Shown here in pieces: positions 1 through 9,242 of a stretch of 64,000 bases of DNA (positions are counted from its first letter, which is position 1; the number at the start of each line of letters is the position of its first letter). The notes under the pieces are model-generated. The model did not search any database. It saw nothing but the letters and a program-made list of their open reading frames with translations, and was not told the DNA's origin. Both the position numbers and the translations under genes were made by a program. This DNA comes from Bacteroidota bacterium. GTDB lineage: Bacteria; Bacteroidota; Bacteroidia; B-17B0; Aurantibacillaceae. The stretch is from the NCBI GenBank assembly GCA_013288015.1, contig JABDCR010000001.1, forward strand, positions 74-64,073. Direction: 5' to 3'.

Positions 1-729
1 AAAGGTTTTGCTAAATTATCTGAAAAAATTCCGGCAGGATATAAAGCAGAACAATTAAATATTTCAGGTTCTTCTTTTGCTTTTGAAAACGGAGAGGCTA
101 AATTTATTTGGACTTCGATACCTGCAGCAGAAGATATAACTGTATCATACAAACTTGTGCCGGATGGTTCAAGCATTCAAAACCCATCTTATATTGAAGG
201 AAGTAAATTTTCATACATAGAAGGTGATCAAACAAAAAAAATAGCTTTAGACAGACAAGAAGTAGTTGCAAATGGCGAGGTAGCATCAAGCACCCCAATT
301 CAAACTAATACCGAACCTGTTGCTACTAATACACAACCCGCAGTTGATGTTAACGCAGTTGCTCAAGAACCCGCTAAAGAACCTGTTGCTACTAACACAG
401 ATAATTCAACAACAGCTAACACAACAGCTTCTGCACCTAAAAACGGAAACATTCATTACTCGGTACAAATTGGTGCATTTAAAAATGGCGTAAGTGCCAG
501 TGCTTTAGGAAGAAAATATTCTATAAATGAAAATATAAAAACCGAAATGCAGGATGGGTTTACCAAATGTATTTTAGGCAAGTTTGATGAGTACAAAGCT
601 GCTCGCGACAATCGTGAAACTATAAAAAACAAAGGTGTATCAGATGCTTTTGTTACTGCATACAATTCAGGTAAACGTATCACAGTGCAAGAGGCACTAA
701 TGGTTAGTAACCAAAAATGGTATAAATAA
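1..729 (+). CDS. SPOR domain-containing protein, 5'-truncated by window edge
   Basis: Frame +1 is open from base 1 (KGFAKLSEKIPAGYKAEQLN...) through the listed GTG at 157 to the TAA at 727-729. C-terminal IHYSVQIGAFKNG...FVTAYNSGKRITVQEAL is SPOR-like. Confidence 0.75.
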   Translation, partial: KGFAKLSEKIPAGYKAEQLNISGSSFAFENGEAKFIWTSIPAAEDITVSYKLVPDGSSIQNPSYIEGSKFSYIEGDQTKKIALDRQEVVANGEVASSTPIQTNTEPVATNTQPAVDVNAVAQEPAKEPVATNTDNSTTANTTASAPKNGNIHYSVQIGAFKNGVSASALGRKYSINENIKTEMQDGFTKCILGKFDEYKAARDNRETIKNKGVSDAFVTAYNSGKRITVQEALMVSNQKWYK

Positions 730-775
730 ATTACTGGATTATTAGTGATTTTAGTACATTTGAAAAACTACTTTA

Positions 776-2941
776 ATGCTTATTCGTATCAAAAATATCT
801 CTCTTTTTATACTCCTTGCCATTTTCACTTTAAATAGTGTTGCACAAAGTTCTGCTCCTAAAAAAGAAAAGAAAAAAGAAAAAACCGATTCAGATACAAC
901 TAACAACCCACCACGTTTAGGAGATGTTTTTAAACCAACTATTGGTCTTGGTGCGGGTACACTTTCTTATTTTGGAAACATTTATCCCAAAGGACAGCAG
1001 TTTCAATCTATCACTCAATCTCGTTTGGGGTATAATTTAAATTTATCACAACCACTTACTAAATCTCTTTCTCTTAATTTTTATGTAATGTTTGGTAAGC
1101 TGGGAGCTAACGAACGCTCTGCTACACCCGCACTTAATCAAAATTTTGAATCGCAAATACGCTTAGGCGGATTACAATTGATGTATGATTTTTCTAATTT
1201 CATAAAAAAACAAAACAGTATTCGTCCTTATATTTTAACCGGCTTTGAAGGTTTTGAATTTCTTTCGAAAACAGATTTGTACGATAAGCATGGCAATAAA
1301 TATTATTACTGGAACGATGGAACGATAAAAAACATGGCGCAGGGTTCGCCTGGGTCGCAAAATGCACAGACTTTAGTACGTGATTATACTTATGATTCTG
1401 ACATAAGAGAAATGAATCAGAATGGATATGGCAAATATCGCGAAAGCTCATGGGCTATACCGGTAGGTGCAGGTTTTACCATGAATGCCGGTGAACATAT
1501 TAAATTTAGAATGGGTGCCACTATGCACTTTACATTTACCAACCATATTGATGGTGTGGCAAGCACTAAAAGTGATAAGTTTTTAATGTTTGCTGCATCT
1601 GTACATTATGATTTAGTTACCCATAAAAAAGATGGCATGGATACATTACCAAGTAACCAATATGAAGGTGTTGACTTTTTGGCTATTGATAATGGAGATG
1701 AAGATGGCGATGGTGTAAAAGATTTTGATGATTTATGCCATGGTACACCTGCGGGTGCAAAAGTAGATGCACATGGTTGTCCGGTAGATGAGGATAAAGA
1801 CCTTGTAGCCGATTACCGTGATGAAGAGTTACCAACCGATACCGGTAAAGTAGCTAATGATAAGGGGATTGCCATGACAGATGAGGACCATCAAGACTGG
1901 TATAACAGATATTACGATTCAACCGGGCAGTTTTCTAAGGTGGTAGATTTAGGCGGCCCTATTGTAAACGGAAAAGCTCCAATAGTAAATTCTAATGCGC
2001 GTCCTAAAGATTTTACAGTTGAATTGGTACGTTATAAAGGCGGTATCCCTCCGGATGAAATGGCTTATTTATTAAGTATAGGCGATATACGTTCATTTAA
2101 TTATAATGATACTACTGTAGTTTACGCAGCCGGTAGTTATGATGATGTAAGAAAAGCTATAAAAAGACGCGACGAGTATATTGGCGAAGGTTTAAAATCT
2201 GCCAGAGTAGGTTATTTTAAAGGTGAAGCTTATTTTAATATAACTGATGCCGAATTGGCAAAAGAACTTGCCGAAGCTAGTAAAAAAGGTGCTATACCAA
2301 ATGATGCTACAGCTAACAATAATAGCACAAGTAACAATACCGAAGGTGCGGTAAACAAAGGAATTATTTACCGTGTGCAATTAGGCGCTTATAAAAACAA
2401 ATTATCGCCTACCATGTTTAAACATGCTGGTAAAGTGCTTGAGTTAAAAACAGAAGACGGCTATTATAAATATGCATCGGGGGCGTATAAAACACTTACT
2501 GATGCTGCTGCCCATAAAGCAGAACTTGTGTATGAAGGATATGAAGATGCCTTTATTACTGCTTACGAAAAAGGTAAACGTGTAGCTTTAGATAAAGTAG
2601 GTGCTACTTTTGAAGATAAAACTTATAAAGAGAACTTGAGCGAAACTGCAAATGCAGGAAGTGCTATAGACAAATCGTTGGTTAGTTTTAAAGTGCAATT
2701 AGCACTTAAAAAACCAGATGATACTTCATTAGATGAGCAACTGAAAGAATTAAAAGATGTAGATAAAGAACCTACTACAACTGGATTGATACGAATTACT
2801 GCCGGAGAGTTTAAAAACTATAACGACGCGGTTAAATACAAAAATATATTACTTGAAAAAGGTTTTATTGGTGCATTTCCTATAGGAACCTTTAAAGGCC
2901 AAGTAATTTCGATACAGGAAGCTTTAGATTTATTAAAATAA
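776..2941 (+). CDS. Outer-membrane beta-barrel protein with thrombospondin type-3-like Asp-rich segment and SPOR-like repeats
   Basis: Signal peptide, barrel-like N-terminus, DNGDEDGDGVKDFDDLCHGTPAGAKVDAHGCPVDEDKD (TSP3-like), then repeats such as IIYRVQLGAYKN...AFITAYEKGKRVAL. Confidence 0.7.
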   Translation: MLIRIKNISLFILLAIFTLNSVAQSSAPKKEKKKEKTDSDTTNNPPRLGDVFKPTIGLGAGTLSYFGNIYPKGQQFQSITQSRLGYNLNLSQPLTKSLSLNFYVMFGKLGANERSATPALNQNFESQIRLGGLQLMYDFSNFIKKQNSIRPYILTGFEGFEFLSKTDLYDKHGNKYYYWNDGTIKNMAQGSPGSQNAQTLVRDYTYDSDIREMNQNGYGKYRESSWAIPVGAGFTMNAGEHIKFRMGATMHFTFTNHIDGVASTKSDKFLMFAASVHYDLVTHKKDGMDTLPSNQYEGVDFLAIDNGDEDGDGVKDFDDLCHGTPAGAKVDAHGCPVDEDKDLVADYRDEELPTDTGKVANDKGIAMTDEDHQDWYNRYYDSTGQFSKVVDLGGPIVNGKAPIVNSNARPKDFTVELVRYKGGIPPDEMAYLLSIGDIRSFNYNDTTVVYAAGSYDDVRKAIKRRDEYIGEGLKSARVGYFKGEAYFNITDAELAKELAEASKKGAIPNDATANNNSTSNNTEGAVNKGIIYRVQLGAYKNKLSPTMFKHAGKVLELKTEDGYYKYASGAYKTLTDAAAHKAELVYEGYEDAFITAYEKGKRVALDKVGATFEDKTYKENLSETANAGSAIDKSLVSFKVQLALKKPDDTSLDEQLKELKDVDKEPTTTGLIRITAGEFKNYNDAVKYKNILLEKGFIGAFPIGTFKGQVISIQEALDLLK

Positions 2942-2968
2942 ATCCCTCATTTAATTTAGCATGAAAAC

Positions 2969-3000
2969 AAAAAGGCTTTCTATAAATAGAAAGCCTTTTT
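2969..3000. terminator. Bidirectional intrinsic terminator between convergent genes
   Basis: AAAAAGGCTTTCTA-TAAA-TAGAAAGCCTTTTT perfect 14-bp inverted repeat with A/T flanks, between the + strand SPOR gene and the - strand rpoD. Confidence 0.9.
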
Positions 3001-3024
3001 GCAATCAAAACCAACCAATAAAAT

Positions 3025-3888
3025 TTACAAATATGTTTTAAGCAGTTTGCTGCGTGATGTGTGTTTTAAACGACGAACTGCCTTTTCTTTTATTTGACGT
3101 ACACGCTCACGTGTTAAATCAAAACGGGCACCAATTTCCTCAAGGGTTAATGATTGATTTCCGTTCAGTCCAAAATATAAACGTACTACGTCTGCTTCGC
3201 GCGTCGTTAGGGTGTTTAAAGAGCGTTCTATCTCCTGGCGAAGAGAATCTATTAATAATTCCTTATCAGGGCTTAAAGAGTCTTTTTCTTCCATTACATC
3301 ATACATGCTTCCACCCTCATCATTTATACTTAGGGGAGCATCCATTGATACGTGGCGGCCACTGTTTTTAAGTGTTTCAAAAACATCGCTCGGCATTAAA
3401 TCCATGGTAACGGCAATTTCATCAGGCGTTGGTTCACGCTCTAATTGCTGTTCAAGCTTTGCGTAAGCTTTATTAATTTTATTAATAGAGCCAATTTTAT
3501 TTAATGGCAGCCTTACAATACGACTTTGTTCTGCCAATGCTTGCAGGATACTTTGACGAATCCACCATACGGCATACGATATAAATTTAAAACCACGCGT
3601 TTCATCAAAACGTTGCGCGGCTTTAATTAAACCTAAATTTCCTTCGTTAATTAAATCGGGTAAACTAAGCCCTTGGTTTTGGTACTGTTTTGATACAGAC
3701 ACCACAAACCGCAAATTGGCTTTCACCAATCGGTCTAAAGCAGTTTCATCACCTTGCTTAATTTTGCGTGCCAGCTCAACTTCTTCTTCAGCCGTTATGA
3801 GGTCAACCCTGCCAATCTCCTGCAGATACTTATCAAGTGAAGCGGTTTCTCGGTTCGTTACTTGTTTCGTAATTTTTAATTGTCTCAT
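3025..3888 (-). CDS. rpoD: RNA polymerase sigma factor RpoD/SigA
   Basis: [54 protein letters not shown] (region 2) and [29 protein letters not shown] (region 4). Confidence 0.97.
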   Translation of the reverse strand: MRQLKITKQVTNRETASLDKYLQEIGRVDLITAEEEVELARKIKQGDETALDRLVKANLRFVVSVSKQYQNQGLSLPDLINEGNLGLIKAAQRFDETRGFKFISYAVWWIRQSILQALAEQSRIVRLPLNKIGSINKINKAYAKLEQQLEREPTPDEIAVTMDLMPSDVFETLKNSGRHVSMDAPLSINDEGGSMYDVMEEKDSLSPDKELLIDSLRQEIERSLNTLTTREADVVRLYFGLNGNQSLTLEEIGARFDLTRERVRQIKEKAVRRLKHTSRSKLLKTYL

Positions 3889-4060
3889 AGGCTAAAAAGT
3901 TTTTGAGGTTTACAATACTCCTACGCACAAATATCAAAAAGGTTACAATAAATGTAGCCATTTTTTAATTAATTGTACATTTTATCAAAAAAAATTTATA
4001 CCTGCCTAATTACAGGGTTTTAAACCCCAAACTTGCCCCTTTTAGGCAGAAAAAATACCC

Positions 4061-4068
4061 TATTTTTG
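4061..4068 (+). promoter_or_regulatory. Candidate Bacteroidota -7 element TATTTTTG upstream of hemC
   Basis: Matches TAnnTTTG, 7 nt before the ATG at 4076. No clear -33 TTTG seen. Confidence 0.5.
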
Positions 4069-4075
4069 CAGCACT

Positions 4076-5650
4076 ATGAAAAAAGTTAAAATAGGAACCC
4101 GTGGTAGTGAGTTGGCACTTTGGCAAGCTAACTATACCAAAACTTTACTTGAAAAGCAAGGTTGTGAAGTGGAGATAAAAGTAATTTCTACCGAGGGAGA
4201 CCGCTCGCAAGAGTGGAATACCAGCTTTGACAAACTGGAGGGAAAAGGCTTTTTTACCAAAGAAATTGAAGAGGCTCTACTTAATAACGAAATAGATTTA
4301 GCTGTTCATTCGCATAAAGATTTACCTACTATTAGTCCGGATGGATTAATGATTGCAGGGGTATCTGACCGAGAAGACCCAAGCGATTTATTAATTATTC
4401 GTAAAGAAGCGGTTGACGAAAAAGAAAAATTTAACCTGAAACAAAAAGCCATTGTAGGCACTTCATCATCGCGCAGAAAAGCGCAGTTACTTGCCTTTAG
4501 AGATGATGTTGAAATAAAAGACATGCGTGGCAATGTACCTACACGTATAAAAAAACTTTTAAGTGGCGAGTATGATGCTATTATGTTGGCAGCAGCCGGT
4601 GTTGAGCGTTTAGAAATTGATTTAGGCGATGATTTAAAAGTGGTTAAGTTAAGTCCGCAAGAGTTTGTGCCTGCACCTGCACAAGGTGTATTGGCTTGGC
4701 AGATACGAGAAGACGATACATCGCTCGAAATTTTAATTGGGAAAATAAATAACGAAGATGTACAAACACGCATTAACCTTGAGCGACGTGTACTAAATTT
4801 ATTTGAAGGTGGCTGCCAAATGCCTTTGGGCGTTTATTGCGAAAGCGAAATGAACGAAAAAGATAAGTATCTTTTTAAGATTTGGGTTAGCAAGGCGGAA
4901 GCTTGGGATAAACAACCTATACAGTTATATTTTGAATCGATTTTTGCTTACGAGTTACCGGAAAAGATTTTAGAAAAAATAAACTCCATTACTCCTCAAA
5001 AAGTTTTTATTACTAAAACCTTTAGGGAAAAAGATTATTTAGAAAAAGCACTTAAAAAATTAAACTTTGATGTAACGGCTAAAAGCCTAATAGAGTTTAA
5101 GCAAGTTGAAATGCACTATTTACCAATAAGTGAGTGGATATTTTTTAGCAGCAAACATGCGGTACGTTATTTCTTTAACCAAAAACCAAAAATTGGTAAA
5201 GTAAAATTTGGCTGCATAAGCAAACAAACATCGGCAGAGCTCAGGCAATATGGGCACCGTGCAGATTTTATAGGGCAAAGCACCGATACTAAAATGATTG
5301 GTAAACAGTTTTCATCATTAGTTGGTAGTGCAAAGGTTTTGTTTCCGGTACCTAAAGAAAGCATGCAAAGTGTGCAACAACAGCTTAGCAAAAACACCAT
5401 AAACTTGGTGGTATACGAAACACTTAAGCAAGGCATTGTGGTTGATACAAAAACCAATATTATTGTGTTTACATCGCCAAGTAACGTGGATGCTTTTTTT
5501 GAAAAAAACAAATGGCAAGAGCATTATAAAGCCGTAGCTATGGGCGAAGCAACCGAAACCGCTTTATACCGCAAAGGTGTTAGAAAACCCGCAAAGCCTA
5601 TTACGTTTGACGATTTAGGATTAATGCATTGCATCTTATCACTTAGTTAA
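4076..5650 (+). CDS. hemC: Bifunctional hydroxymethylbilane synthase / uroporphyrinogen-III synthase (HemC-HemD fusion)
   Basis: N-terminal KIGTRGSELALWQA, DLAVHSHKDLPT, GTSSSRRKAQL, FEGGCQMPLG (HemC, dipyrromethane Cys). C-terminal about 220 aa VFITKTF...WIFFSSKHAVRYFF...IIVFTSPSNVDAFF (HemD-like). Confidence 0.9.
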   Translation: MKKVKIGTRGSELALWQANYTKTLLEKQGCEVEIKVISTEGDRSQEWNTSFDKLEGKGFFTKEIEEALLNNEIDLAVHSHKDLPTISPDGLMIAGVSDREDPSDLLIIRKEAVDEKEKFNLKQKAIVGTSSSRRKAQLLAFRDDVEIKDMRGNVPTRIKKLLSGEYDAIMLAAAGVERLEIDLGDDLKVVKLSPQEFVPAPAQGVLAWQIREDDTSLEILIGKINNEDVQTRINLERRVLNLFEGGCQMPLGVYCESEMNEKDKYLFKIWVSKAEAWDKQPIQLYFESIFAYELPEKILEKINSITPQKVFITKTFREKDYLEKALKKLNFDVTAKSLIEFKQVEMHYLPISEWIFFSSKHAVRYFFNQKPKIGKVKFGCISKQTSAELRQYGHRADFIGQSTDTKMIGKQFSSLVGSAKVLFPVPKESMQSVQQQLSKNTINLVVYETLKQGIVVDTKTNIIVFTSPSNVDAFFEKNKWQEHYKAVAMGEATETALYRKGVRKPAKPITFDDLGLMHCILSLS

Positions 5651-5715
5651 TTTTTGTAGAAAACTTAAAATATACATCCATTAATTTCTAATATATTTGC
5701 CAAAATTTTTAAGAT

Positions 5716-6690
5716 ATGAGTAAAGGTCCGGTTTCAAAATTTATAGAACATCACTATCGCCATTTTAACGCAGCAGCCTTAATGGATGCCGCTAAAGGTT
5801 ACGAAACACATTTAGCCGAAGGTGGTAAAATGATGGTTACATTGGCAGGTGCTATGAGCACGGCTGAGTTAGGCATTTCGTTAGCCGAAATGATTCGTCA
5901 GGATAAAATTGCCATCATATCTTGTACCGGTGCAAATTTGGAAGAAGATGTGATGAACCTAGTGGCCCACTCGCACTACAAACGTGTACCAAACTACCGC
6001 GACCTTACCCCAAAAGATGAGTGGGATTTATTAGAAAACCATTACAACCGTGTTACTGATACTTGTATACCGGAAGAAGAAGCTTTCCGTCGTTTACAAA
6101 AACACTTGGTAAAACAATGGAAAGATGCTGAAGCAGCAGGCGAACGTTATTTTCCGCATGAGTTTTTATACCGTGTTGTTTTAAGCGGAGATTTAAAACA
6201 GTATTACGAAATTGACCCGAAAAATAGTTGGATTGTAGCTGCGGCCGAAAAAAATATTCCTATTGTTTGTCCGGGTTGGGAAGACAGCACTACCGGAAAC
6301 ATTTTTGCCAGTTACGTTATTAAAAACGAATTAAAAGCAAACACCGTTAAAAACGGAATTGAGTATATGGTTTGGTTGGCCGATTGGTATCGCAAAAACA
6401 GCGGCGGCAAAGGCGTTGGTTTTTTCCAAATTGGCGGTGGCATTGCAGGTGATTTCCCTATTTGTGTTGTACCCATGATGTATCAGGATTTAGAGTGGCA
6501 TGATGTTCCTTTTTGGTCTTATTTCTGCCAAATATCAGATTCTACTACCAGTTATGGTTCTTATTCGGGGGCTGTTCCAAACGAAAAAATTACCTGGGGC
6601 AAGCTTGATATAAACACGCCTAAATTTATTGTAGAAAGTGATGCTACTATTGTAGCACCGCTTATGTTTGCCTGGATACTAGGCTGGTAA
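5716..6690 (+). CDS. Deoxyhypusine synthase-like family protein
   Basis: LAGAMSTAELGISLAEMIRQDKIAIISCTGANLEEDVMNLVAHSHY..., FFQIGGGIAGDFP, SGAVPNEKITWGKLD, with the WGK lysine region of DHS retained. Confidence 0.88.
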   Translation: MSKGPVSKFIEHHYRHFNAAALMDAAKGYETHLAEGGKMMVTLAGAMSTAELGISLAEMIRQDKIAIISCTGANLEEDVMNLVAHSHYKRVPNYRDLTPKDEWDLLENHYNRVTDTCIPEEEAFRRLQKHLVKQWKDAEAAGERYFPHEFLYRVVLSGDLKQYYEIDPKNSWIVAAAEKNIPIVCPGWEDSTTGNIFASYVIKNELKANTVKNGIEYMVWLADWYRKNSGGKGVGFFQIGGGIAGDFPICVVPMMYQDLEWHDVPFWSYFCQISDSTTSYGSYSGAVPNEKITWGKLDINTPKFIVESDATIVAPLMFAWILGW

Positions 6691-6724
6691 GTCTATTTTT
6701 CTTACTTTAGCTATAGTTAAACTC

Positions 6725-7183
6725 ATGAAGAAACTTTTTTACATAACTATAGGCTTGGGCTTATTTGTTGTATTTAGTTGCAAGAAAAGTACACCAAGCC
6801 CAACACCAACTCCTGCTCCTACCACAATAGGCAGTTTAACTGTTGATGGCGCGGCAGTAGGAAGTCTTACTCACACCTCTTTTATGAATGGCGGCAATTT
6901 TGGTGTTATTGCTTATGGGTCAAATGCTAATCCGGAAATACAGGTAACCTTTTCGGGTACAACTACCCCCACTTACGGAACTTATGTTATAGCTACAGGT
7001 ACAGTTACTTATGGGAAATGTACATTTATATATTCTGATACCGGATATACTTCGTCTGCATCATCAGGTTTTGTAAATGTAGCAACATCGGGCACAGCAC
7101 CTAATAACACACTTAGTTTTTCAAACATTTCTGTAAGCGGTGCTGCTGGGCATCATACTCTTACAGGAACAATTACTTATTAG
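6725..7183 (+). CDS. Small lipoprotein, hypothetical
   Basis: Signal peptide with lipobox-like FVVFSCKKS, then Pro/Thr-rich linker. Confidence 0.6.
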   Translation: MKKLFYITIGLGLFVVFSCKKSTPSPTPTPAPTTIGSLTVDGAAVGSLTHTSFMNGGNFGVIAYGSNANPEIQVTFSGTTTPTYGTYVIATGTVTYGKCTFIYSDTGYTSSASSGFVNVATSGTAPNNTLSFSNISVSGAAGHHTLTGTITY

Positions 7184-7191
7184 CTGCAATA

Positions 7192-7578
7192 ATGTTTGAT
7201 TCTAAAAAATTTTCGCTTCAACTTATCGAACCAAAAATAATAAGACTGAGTGTGGTTGATGGTATAGAATTAGAGCAACAAGATGCCAAGGATATGATTG
7301 CAGAGGCTCTTGAAATGTCGGGAGGAGATGGGTACGCCATCCTTTTTGATGCCACTAAATCGGGTAACATTAGTTATGAAGCAAGAGAAGAGTTTGCTAA
7401 ATCAAAAAAGCGAATTGCTGTTGCTATTTTAACTAATTCATTAGCTAATAAATTACTTGGCAATTTCTTTATTAATTTTCATAAACCATCTTCTTCAGCG
7501 CGTATTTTTTCGGATGAAAAAATGGCTATAGATTGGTTACAAGAAATGATAAAAGAAAATAATTCTGCTACAAATTAG
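7192..7578 (+). CDS. STAS/SpoIIAA-like fold hypothetical protein
   Basis: 128 aa. C-terminal FINFHKPSSSARIFSDEKMAIDWLQEM resembles small Bacteroidota STAS/SEC14-like proteins and the paralog at 45359-45811. Confidence 0.55.
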   Translation: MFDSKKFSLQLIEPKIIRLSVVDGIELEQQDAKDMIAEALEMSGGDGYAILFDATKSGNISYEAREEFAKSKKRIAVAILTNSLANKLLGNFFINFHKPSSSARIFSDEKMAIDWLQEMIKENNSATN

Positions 7579-7906
7579 CATCCATCTTTTTATAAAAGAA
7601 TAGATAGGTTATTATAAACCAAACAGAAAAAACAACACCTGCTATGCTGGTTATTTCAAATGTTTTTGTAAGAATAAAAAACAACATCTTACAGAAAAAA
7701 CTAATGGCGTATAACTCCATGCCCCAACGTTTAAGATGCCACACACCAATAAAAGAAATAAAAGTAGCCGCTACAATTAAGCCATAAATGGCGGGCATAA
7801 ACACACCTAATTTTTTTACCGATGGAGAAAAAACTCCCGGAAATGTTATCACCACCCACAAAAAACCTATGACACAAATTATGCTGAGTATAAGCGGGCG
7901 TTTCAT
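7568..7906 (-). CDS. Small integral membrane protein, hypothetical
   Basis: 112 aa with several hydrophobic helices. 3' end overlaps the convergent gene by 11 bp. Confidence 0.6.
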   Translation of the reverse strand: MKRPLILSIICVIGFLWVVITFPGVFSPSVKKLGVFMPAIYGLIVAATFISFIGVWHLKRWGMELYAISFFCKMLFFILTKTFEITSIAGVVFSVWFIITYLFFYKKMDANL

Positions 7907-7921
7907 TTTTCTTACTTCAAT

Positions 7922-9169
7922 TTATTGTCTGATTGCTTCTACAGGGTCTAACTGTGCTGCACTATAAGCAGGCACAAAACCCGAAATAATGCCAATTAAA
8001 AACGAAATAGTTAATCCTAAAACTACATTAGATAAGGTTAGTGTTATCTCCATGCCAAAAGCATCTCCGGCAAACAGCGTTATAACCCAAATAACAAGTA
8101 AACCCAATAAGCCACCTATAAGTGAAAGAAAAATAGCCTCGCTTAAAAACTGTAAGAGTATAAAATAATTTTTTGCTCCTAATGATTTTTGTATGCCAAT
8201 TAAATTGGTTCTTTCTTTAACCGATACAAACATAATATTAGCTATACCAAAGCCTCCTACTAAAATAGAAAAGCCTCCTATTATCCATCCAACGGTACCA
8301 ACCACATCAAACAAGCCATCAAAGCCTTTGCTTAAAACACTTGTTTCGTTTAAGGCAAAGCTATCTTCGGTGCCGGGTTGCAATCTTCTTTCAGCTCGTA
8401 AAATGCCGGTTAGCTCATCTTTTAATTGCTCGTTGCTTACACCGGCTTTTGCTTTAACGGCAATGTAAGGTTCATTAGTTTCTGCTCTTACATCTAAAAT
8501 ATTACGGATAAAGTTTAGCGGTATCATCACCTGATTATCCATGCTGTTACCCAACATACTTTCGCCTTGTTTTTTTACAATGCCAATAACCGTAAATTTT
8601 CTGCCAAACATTTTTACGTCTTTTCCTAAAGGACTTTCTCCCGAAGGGAAAAGCCCTTCTTGCACTGTTTTACCCAGTATAACAGCATTTTTTGCGTTGT
8701 CAGATTCAAGCTGAGTGAAGTACCTGCCCTGCTCTATTTCAAAATTAGAAACCAAATTATAATCGGCCGAAACGCCTGATATGGTAACATTCTCAACCAT
8801 ATTACTAAAATACTGTACACGTTTTTTTGTATCAACTCTAAAGGCTGCAGCTTCCGTTGTTTTAGAGTTTAAAATAATGGCTTCTAAATCATCTACGCTG
8901 GCGGTGGGGCGCAACATATATTTCCACCAAGGATAATCGGCACCAAAGGCCCAAGGCCATTTTTCTACAATAACCACATTATTACCAAGCGATGCTATGC
9001 TTCCTCTGATATTGTTTTCTAAACTATCGGTAACCGTAAAAACAGTTATGATGGCAAAAATGCCGATGGTGATGCCTAATAGTGACAAAAAGGTGCGCAA
9101 TTTATTTGCCAGCAATGATTGCGAGGCAAACAAAACACTTTCTTTTACTAATTGAAAAAATAAATGCAC
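7922..9169 (-). CDS. MacB/FtsX-type ABC transporter permease
   Basis: N-terminal LLANKLRTFLSLLGITIGIFAIITVFTV; C-terminal FGIANIMFVSVKERTNLIGIQKSLGAKN and GIISGFVPAYSAAQLDPVEAIRQ. Confidence 0.92.
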   Translation of the reverse strand: MHLFFQLVKESVLFASQSLLANKLRTFLSLLGITIGIFAIITVFTVTDSLENNIRGSIASLGNNVVIVEKWPWAFGADYPWWKYMLRPTASVDDLEAIILNSKTTEAAAFRVDTKKRVQYFSNMVENVTISGVSADYNLVSNFEIEQGRYFTQLESDNAKNAVILGKTVQEGLFPSGESPLGKDVKMFGRKFTVIGIVKKQGESMLGNSMDNQVMIPLNFIRNILDVRAETNEPYIAVKAKAGVSNEQLKDELTGILRAERRLQPGTEDSFALNETSVLSKGFDGLFDVVGTVGWIIGGFSILVGGFGIANIMFVSVKERTNLIGIQKSLGAKNYFILLQFLSEAIFLSLIGGLLGLLVIWVITLFAGDAFGMEITLTLSNVVLGLTISFLIGIISGFVPAYSAAQLDPVEAIRQ

Positions 9170-9242
9170 CGTTAAATTACTTACAACAAAAGTAAACTAT
9201 TGTTGGTGGGATAAAAAACCGTCCACCCTCGTTTATATGCTC

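Noticed and set aside
313-399. 21-bp near-identical direct repeat GAACCTGTTGCTACTAA(T/C)ACA at 313 and 379
   Set aside because: Encodes EPVATNT twice in a low-complexity linker; ordinary linker repeat.
4306-4773. 155-aa antisense ORF within hemCD
   Set aside because: Lies opposite clear HemC-coding sequence; antisense shadow ORF with Ser/Ile-rich translation.
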